This document shows, piece by piece, positions 6,510-10,199 of a stretch of DNA of 10,199 bases (position 1 is the first letter of the stretch; each line of letters starts with the position of its first letter). A program made the translations under genes and the position numbers. The notes under the pieces are model-generated. The model saw nothing but the letters and a program-made list of their open reading frames with translations. It did not search any database and was not told the DNA's origin. Source of the stretch: Desulfobacterales bacterium CG23_combo_of_CG06-09_8_20_14_all_52_9 (GTDB taxonomy: Bacteria; Desulfobacterota; Desulfobacteria; Desulfobacterales; UBA2156); contig PCSF01000099.1 of assembly GCA_002771315.1 (NCBI GenBank), positions 6,996 through 17,194 of the forward strand. The letters run 5' to 3'.

Positions 6510-7544
6510 TTAGTATCCGTCGTAAGACAGGTCTTTTCGGCAAGTGGGGTTGTTGAGCCGGCTTTTGATGTCCACGTTGAAAAATCGTGAGATGGGTGCA
6601 AAAATTTCCGGGTTTTTCGCCTGCACCGTTCGTGCTACCGACAAGACCTTTTCAAATCCGGCCTGCGTCATTTTGCCCAGGGGAGGTCTGCATCCTCCGG
6701 AAGGCATGCCGAGGATGGTCATCAGGGTTTTGATTGCCAACGGGTTTCGGGCCCTGCACAGCACTTCCCCAAAGGGTGTCTTTTCCTGGGTTTTGACGGT
6801 GACCATTCCAAAAAGGGGTGCCAAGGCGGCGGCAAGGGCCTGAGCTTCGCCGTGTTTTCCCTGTTCTAAAAGGCGCACCATCTCGGAAACAGGTCCCGGG
6901 GCCACGTTGGAGATCACGGAGATGACGCCGGCCGCCCGAATCTTTGGATCCGTCATCATTTCAAAGGTCAAAGAATCATCTCCGGATAAAATCGTAAACG
7001 ATGACCCGCAGCAGGCCCGTGTTTTTCGCATATTGGAAAGGTCGCCTGTGGCCTCCTTGACCGTATGAACATTCCGGAATTCCTGGTAAAGAAGGGCCAG
7101 ATCTTCCGCGAACAACTGAGCGCCGGTGCGTCCGGGGATGACATAAGGGATTACGGCAAGGTTGGGAAACGCCCTTGCCACCGGTGCCACATATTCCTTT
7201 CGAATTTCGAGGGAGCTAGGACCGTTATAATAAGGGTCTACCAGTAGAACAGCATCCACCCCGCCCTTGGCGGCATGCTCTGTGGCATCGAGGGTTTCCC
7301 GGGTGTTGTTGCTGCCCGTTCCCGCAATGCAGACGTACTTGCCTTTGCCGGCTTTTGCGATTTCCTCGATGACTTGATTGTGTTCGTCCCAATTCAGCGT
7401 CGGGCTTTCACCCGTTGTTCCAACGGCCAGAATCCCGGTGATGCCGTTTTCGATCTGGAATGCGGCCAGCCGGTTCAAACCCTCGTAATCGACGGCGTTG
7501 CCTGCAAACGGAGTGACCACAGCCGTGTAGCATCCTTTTAACAT
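6510..7544 (-). CDS. dapA: 4-Hydroxy-tetrahydrodipicolinate synthase (DapA family), C-terminally extended
   Basis: A 344-residue class I aldolase-family lyase. Key DapA residues are present: VGTTGESPTL (Thr43, Thr44), Tyr134 and Arg139 in PYVIPGRTG, the Schiff-base lysine Lys163 in TVKEATGDLS, and YYNGPS with the tyrosine pair that reaches across the dimer. DapA condenses pyruvate with aspartate semialdehyde in lysine/diaminopimelate synthesis; the presence of Thr44 and Arg139 favours real DapA over other family aldolases. The start is clear: on the minus strand GGGGAGGA (7556-7549) stands four bases before the ATG. It is longer than the usual 290 or so residues; the extra tail (about residue 305 on: APISRFFNVDIKSRLNNPTC...) is not part of the standard fold. 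It is convergent with the left operon and divergent from the TPR gene, so it is probably its own transcription unit driven from the 7622-7650 promoter. Confidence 0.9.
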   Translation of the reverse strand: MLKGCYTAVVTPFAGNAVDYEGLNRLAAFQIENGITGILAVGTTGESPTLNWDEHNQVIEEIAKAGKGKYVCIAGTGSNNTRETLDATEHAAKGGVDAVLLVDPYYNGPSSLEIRKEYVAPVARAFPNLAVIPYVIPGRTGAQLFAEDLALLYQEFRNVHTVKEATGDLSNMRKTRACCGSSFTILSGDDSLTFEMMTDPKIRAAGVISVISNVAPGPVSEMVRLLEQGKHGEAQALAAALAPLFGMVTVKTQEKTPFGEVLCRARNPLAIKTLMTILGMPSGGCRPPLGKMTQAGFEKVLSVARTVQAKNPEIFAPISRFFNVDIKSRLNNPTCRKDLSYDGY

Positions 7545-7548
7545 GCCA

Positions 7549-7556
7549 TCCTCCCC
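7549..7556 (-). promoter_or_regulatory. Strong ribosome binding site of dapA
   Basis: On the minus strand the sequence reads GGGGAGGA four bases before the ATG at 7544, a strong Shine-Dalgarno that fixes the dapA start. Confidence 0.85.
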
Positions 7557-7621
7557 CTTTTTTTGTCGGCCCGGTGAAATCGATGGCGGAAAGAAATAGA
7601 CATGAAGCCATCTGATTAATA

Positions 7622-7650
7622 AAAATAAAAAAACGGGGCAATTTTGTCAA
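7622..7650 (-). promoter_or_regulatory. Predicted sigma70-type promoter of dapA
   Basis: On the minus strand TTGACA (7650-7645) is followed after 17 bases by TATTTT (7627-7622). This is a perfect -35 and a 4-of-6 -10, about 78 bases upstream of the dapA ATG. The -35 lies inside the left arm of the inverted repeat at 7644-7685. Confidence 0.6.
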
Positions 7651-7685
7651 GAAAAAAGGGTGTGTTTCCCGCTTTTTCTTGACAA
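7644..7685. repeat. 13-bp perfect inverted repeat carrying two divergent -35 elements
   Basis: The left arm 7644-7656 reads TTGTCAAGAAAAA and the right arm 7673-7685 reads TTTTTCTTGACAA, exact reverse complements separated by 16 bases. Inside the spacer a further GGG (7658-7660) and CCC (7668-7670) can pair around a TGTGTTT loop. Each arm contains TTGACA pointing outward, toward dapA on the left and toward the TPR gene on the right. It could be an operator for a dimeric regulator occupying both -35 sites, or only the outcome of two similar promoters back to back. Its location between divergent starts and upstream of both -10 boxes argues against a terminator. Confidence 0.75.
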
Positions 7686-7708
7686 GGTAAACCGTTAGAT
7701 CCTACATT
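7679..7708 (+). promoter_or_regulatory. Predicted sigma70-type promoter of the TPR gene
   Basis: TTGACA (7679-7684) is followed after 18 bases by TACATT (7703-7708), giving a start of transcription near 7715, about 47 bases before the TPR ATG. The sequence immediately upstream, CCCGCTTTTT (7668-7677), is repeated upstream of the dsrA -35. Confidence 0.6.
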
Positions 7709-7761
7709 TTCAAATCAGTCACGATGATCGCAATAAGATTCCGTTATGAAGAGGTCCTGAA

Positions 7762-8397
7762 ATGGAAAAACCAAAGAACGCAGAAGAATACATCAACAAG
7801 CAAAAAATTGCCGTCGCTTCCAATCCGGAGTGCGGTACTTCTCATTATAACCTTGCCGTTGGCTTGTTGGGCCAGAAAAAATATGACGAGGCCGAAAATG
7901 AGTTGCAAGAGGCCATCTCCTGCAGCCCCAATCTGGCGGAAGCCTACGTCCAGCTGGGAGGCATCGCACTGGTGCGCGGAGATTTGGACGGTTGCCTGTC
8001 GTACAATCAACAAGCCGTTCGATCCAGAGCCGGATTTTCGGAAGGGTATGGAAACATCGGGTTTGTCTACATGCAAAAGGGAGAGGTGGACAAAGCCATC
8101 GAGGCGTTGGAAAAGGCGATCCGATGGAACCCGAACTTTCTCCAGGCCCTTACCACCCTGGCCAATGCCTACCTCATGAAGGGGATGACGAATGAGGCCA
8201 TCGATACTAATCTTAAGGCCCTCTCTGTCGAACCGAATTTCGCCATAGCGCACAATAATCTGGCCATTGCCTATCTTGAAAAGGGAGATCATGCGTTGGC
8301 GGCAAGTCACTGTGAGAAGGCTCTGGAGTTGGGATACGAGGTGGCCCCGGAAATACTCAAAGAACTTCAACCCCATCGTACTCCACGCCCTCGATGA
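7762..8397 (+). CDS. Tetratricopeptide-repeat protein
   Basis: A 211-residue protein made almost entirely of five consecutive 34-residue TPR units at about residues 25-58, 59-92, 93-126, 127-160 and 161-192. Each keeps the usual small/large pattern (for example YNLAVGLLGQKKYDEAENELQEAI and LAIAYLEKGDHALAASHCEKAL). There is no signal peptide or membrane segment, so it is expected to be a cytoplasmic protein-protein interaction scaffold. The ATG at 7762 has GAGG at 7751-7754 upstream. It ends with an ATGA overlap (8394-8397), a common sign of translational coupling, although that ATG opens only a 16-codon frame. The gene is followed by a kinase-like protein and then dsrA, so a role connected with sulfite reductase expression or assembly is possible, but this rests only on proximity. 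Confidence 0.9.
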   Translation: MEKPKNAEEYINKQKIAVASNPECGTSHYNLAVGLLGQKKYDEAENELQEAISCSPNLAEAYVQLGGIALVRGDLDGCLSYNQQAVRSRAGFSEGYGNIGFVYMQKGEVDKAIEALEKAIRWNPNFLQALTTLANAYLMKGMTNEAIDTNLKALSVEPNFAIAHNNLAIAYLEKGDHALAASHCEKALELGYEVAPEILKELQPHRTPRPR

Positions 8398-8407
8398 ACT
8401 CTCAGGG

Positions 8408-9634
8408 TTGGATTCACGCAAAAGCGCGGTTGTTACTGCTGTGATCAGAAGCGCTGCCGATTTTGAATATTACCTCTATCATGAGGATTCCCTTGTCGAA
8501 AAAGGCTCGCCGGCTTGGGAAAAAATCTTGCCTCTAACACGCAGACAGGCTGCATTTCCAAACTCGACCCCCGATTCCCATAACAGGGTGACCCTCGGGG
8601 ATTATTTCCAGGCAGCCGGGCGGTTCTTAAAAGAAAGTGCTATCCCTCGAATTCCGCATGCTTTTTCACGGAAACCCGGGGAAACAACACGGCCTGCCAA
8701 TGTCCGCACAGTTCGTATCTGTTTGAAAAAGCACGGGGAATTTTATCACCCGGCAAAGATCACGCTCTTAGGAGACCGGTTTTCAGAAAGCTTTGTGCTT
8801 AATGTGGCCCTTTCCGAGGCGGGAAACAGAATCCTGAACAGGGAGGTTCAAAGCATTGAGCGATTACAAAGTCTTCACCCATTTTCGTTTGTCCCGCGGG
8901 TTTATGGTACCGGATCCGTTTCCACGAAAGCAGGGGTCTTTTCGATGTTTCTTGGAGAATGGTTTGAAGGATATCATGAGTTTCATCTTTCTTCGGAATC
9001 TAAAAAAGACCGTGTTGGCGTGAACGTTTGGGACGAAACTCATGGTGCCTATCTCCTGAGCGATCGGATGACCGAAGCCCTTTATCGGCAGATTGCCCAT
9101 ATACTCACTTCTTATTATGATCCGATTACCTTTGAAGAGATCCGGTCCTGGCATCATGCTTCCGGTGACTTCGTGGTCAAGGTTGAAAACGGATCATTGA
9201 GCATCCGCCTGATCTCTGTCCGCGATTACCGTGCGATGCTTCAACCTCGTCCGGAGGAACATGAAACAGAGGCATCCGTTGAAAACATTCTCCAAGTCCT
9301 GTTGTTCTTTTTCCTGAACCTGTCTTATCGGATTCGTATGGATCGGATATCCGGCACGGGTGAATGGATTTGGGCCGACGGAGAATGTGTCGGTCCGACC
9401 GTTGAGGGATTTTTCAATGCCTTGGACGAAAAAGATCCCGTCCCGATTCTTCCGGCGCCGCTTGTTGATTGTTTCAAGGCCTATCTTGGATCCCTGACCG
9501 AAAAGGATGTTTTCGAAATACTGGCCGCCCTTGTTGGACGCAGAAGCCAGATTAATGAGGAGGCGGCATTTGTCTTGAGACATTTCGATACCCATGTCGG
9601 CCAACTGATGGCAGCCCTAAAAAACCGGCTCTGA
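8408..9634 (+). CDS. Predicted kinase-like (APH-type) fold protein with degenerate active site; start uncertain
   Basis: No family is certain. Numbering from TTG 8408, the pattern resembles an aminoglycoside-phosphotransferase/kinase-like fold: a strand SFVLNVAL (128-135), a helix RILNREVQSIERLQSL (141-156) whose Glu146 would be the alpha-C glutamate, FVPRVYGTG (161-169), a hinge-like MFLGEWFEGYHEFHL (180-194), then SWHHASGDFVVKVENGSLSIRLISVRDY (247-274), which lines up with 'HGDxxxxN...IDxx'. Asn132 occupies the expected ATP-lysine position and the His and Asn of the catalytic loop are changed, so catalysis may be lost. An arginine/tryptophan-rich extension up to ATG 8291 lies in the TPR gene and looks like shadow sequence. 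Possible starts are TTG 8408 or GTG 8441; natural-looking sequence begins near 8366, so a frameshift joining it to the TPR gene is also possible. Coding status is firm; the fold is inference. Confidence 0.6.
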   Translation: MDSRKSAVVTAVIRSAADFEYYLYHEDSLVEKGSPAWEKILPLTRRQAAFPNSTPDSHNRVTLGDYFQAAGRFLKESAIPRIPHAFSRKPGETTRPANVRTVRICLKKHGEFYHPAKITLLGDRFSESFVLNVALSEAGNRILNREVQSIERLQSLHPFSFVPRVYGTGSVSTKAGVFSMFLGEWFEGYHEFHLSSESKKDRVGVNVWDETHGAYLLSDRMTEALYRQIAHILTSYYDPITFEEIRSWHHASGDFVVKVENGSLSIRLISVRDYRAMLQPRPEEHETEASVENILQVLLFFFLNLSYRIRMDRISGTGEWIWADGECVGPTVEGFFNALDEKDPVPILPAPLVDCFKAYLGSLTEKDVFEILAALVGRRSQINEEAAFVLRHFDTHVGQLMAALKNRL

Positions 9635-9778
9635 GACACCCGGGCGATTTTCCACCTTGGATTTGAGCCAATCACAGAAAAGAAACGGCCGGAAAAAACC
9701 TTTTCCCAAGGCTTGCCGAAGGGGCTCCTATCGATGGAACTGTTGAGTTTTCCAAATAAAAACAACCCGCTTTTTTTG
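9635..9778. other. Intergenic spacer upstream of the dsrA promoter
   Basis: No gene is supported in this stretch. A short hairpin, GGAAAA (9691-9696) with TTTTCC (9701-9706), could form, but it lacks a following T-run and is not called a terminator. From about 9750 the sequence becomes A/T-rich, ending in CCCGCTTTTTTTG directly before the -35 box, a possible upstream promoter element. Confidence 0.5.
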
Positions 9779-9807
9779 TTGACACGGTTTTTTATTGTTT
9801 CTATAAT
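9779..9807 (+). promoter_or_regulatory. Consensus sigma70-type promoter of dsrA
   Basis: TTGACA (9779-9784), a 17-base spacer and TATAAT (9802-9807) give an exact consensus promoter. Transcription would begin near 9814, leaving a leader of about 160 nt. Such a perfect match suits the very high and largely constitutive expression expected of dissimilatory sulfite reductase in a sulfate reducer. The T-rich segment just upstream may strengthen it. Confidence 0.85.
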
Positions 9808-9813
9808 CTACAC

Positions 9814-9974
9814 TTTCGGGGATTCAGAGTCCGCTGATATGAGAATAATCACCAAGGGTGAATCGATCAAAAATCATTCTGAGGGGGGGTGACCAAGAGG
9901 CAACAAAAAAGAAGGCCATTTCTCACAAGAAACGGTATGAGACGGGAAAATTAATCAAGAATGGAGGAACAACA
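9814..9974 (+). other. 5' untranslated leader of dsrA
   Basis: About 160 nt between the predicted transcription start and the dsrA ATG. It contains a 17-codon open frame (ATG 9839 to TGA 9892) without a good ribosome site, a run of seven G at 9883-9889, a weak TCTCA/TGAGA pairing around 9920-9943, and the dsrA ribosome site GGAGG at 9963-9967. No known riboswitch was recognised. Confidence 0.5.
9963..9967 (+). promoter_or_regulatory. Ribosome binding site of dsrA
   Basis: GGAGG lies seven bases before the ATG at 9975 and fixes the dsrA start. Confidence 0.9.
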
Positions 9975-10199
9975 ATGCCAAAGCACCAAACTCCGATGTT
10001 GGATCAACTGGAAACCGGCCCATGGCCGAGTTTTGTATCCGACATAAAGCAGGAAGCGGCATCGCGGGCTAAAAACGAACGAAAAGTTGAATATCAAATC
10101 CCCGTAGATGTTTGCGACGATCTTCTCGGCGTATTGGAATTATCCTATAAACATGGAAGAACCCACTGGAAACATGGCGGTATTGTGGGGGTTTTCGGT
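9975..10199 (+). CDS. dsrA: Dissimilatory sulfite reductase alpha subunit, N-terminal part (3' cut by window)
   Basis: Seventy-five codons are open to the window edge. They start MPKHQTPMLDQLETGPWPSF and continue through SDIKQEA, YQIPVDVCDDLLGVLELSY and THWKHGGIVGVFG, the highly conserved N-terminus of DsrA from sulfate reducers. DsrA and DsrB form the cytoplasmic alpha2beta2 siroheme enzyme that reduces sulfite, with DsrC, in the last step of sulfate respiration. The siroheme and iron-sulfur cysteine motifs lie beyond the edge. The start is clear (GGAGG seven bases upstream), with a consensus promoter about 170 bases upstream; dsrB would be expected just outside the window. The 'VCDDLLGVLELSY' form is the deltaproteobacterial reductive type rather than the oxidative sulfur-oxidiser type, as judged from memory of the family. 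Confidence 0.95.
   Translation, partial: MPKHQTPMLDQLETGPWPSFVSDIKQEAASRAKNERKVEYQIPVDVCDDLLGVLELSYKHGRTHWKHGGIVGVFG

Noticed and set aside
7644..7685. Reading the inverted repeat as a rho-independent terminator
   Set aside because: No gene ends into it from either side; it sits between two divergent gene starts and contains their -35 boxes.
8267..8407. N-terminal extension of the kinase-like gene to ATG 8267 or 8291
   Set aside because: The extension overlaps the TPR gene by more than 100 bases and its first part is W/R-rich shadow sequence, despite AAGGGAG before ATG 8291.
7744..8421. 225-codon minus-strand frame opposite the TPR gene
   Set aside because: The five regular TPR units on the plus strand show which strand is coding.
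9691..9706. Hairpin GGAAAA/TTTTCC as terminator of the kinase-like gene
   Set aside because: Short A/T-rich stem with no T-tract after it; too weak to call.
9679..9936. Two copies of AAGAAACGG (9679 and 9928 regions) as a direct repeat
   Set aside because: Nine bases in purine-rich DNA can recur by chance, and neither copy has a consistent position relative to a promoter.

Overview
The window looks like chromosome of a sulfate-reducing deltaproteobacterium (Desulfobacterota, probably Desulfobacterales). The main evidence is the right edge, where a gene starting at 9975 encodes an unmistakable N-terminus of DsrA, the dissimilatory sulfite reductase alpha subunit. The moderate GC content and the family content of the other genes agree with this. 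No tRNA, rRNA, CRISPR array or insertion sequence was seen.

Left block (1-6472, all + strand): a tightly packed probable operon. In order it holds a class IV PLP aminotransferase (5' end cut off by the window), an alanine racemase, a CapA-type metallophosphoesterase-fold protein without an export signal, a glutamate/aspartate racemase-family protein, a D-Ala-D-Ala-ligase-like ATP-grasp enzyme, an N-formylglutamate-amidohydrolase-family protein, and a 105-residue protein of unknown function. The first six genes are separated by only 1 to 31 bases. Two racemases, a transaminase, a carboxylate-amine ligase and two hydrolase-fold proteins suggest a dedicated pathway for making or recycling a D-amino-acid or gamma-glutamyl-type peptide in the cytoplasm. 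The product cannot be named from sequence. The set does not match a textbook peptidoglycan cluster (no mur, mra or fts genes) or a standard poly-gamma-glutamate cluster (no capB or capC seen).

Middle (6510-7544, - strand): a dapA-family gene (4-hydroxy-tetrahydrodipicolinate synthase) with an unusual C-terminal extension, convergent with the left block. Its 217-bp upstream region is shared with the divergent TPR gene. That region carries a 13-bp perfect inverted repeat whose two arms each contain a TTGACA -35 element, one for each direction.

Right block (7762-10199, + strand): a five-TPR protein, then a roughly 400-residue protein that looks like a degenerate aminoglycoside-phosphotransferase/kinase-like fold with an unclear start, then a 340-bp gap containing a perfect-consensus sigma70-type promoter (TTGACA, 17-bp spacer, TATAAT) and a leader of about 160 nt, then dsrA. 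The TPR promoter and the dsrA promoter share a CCCGCTTTTT element just upstream of -35, which hints at linked regulation.
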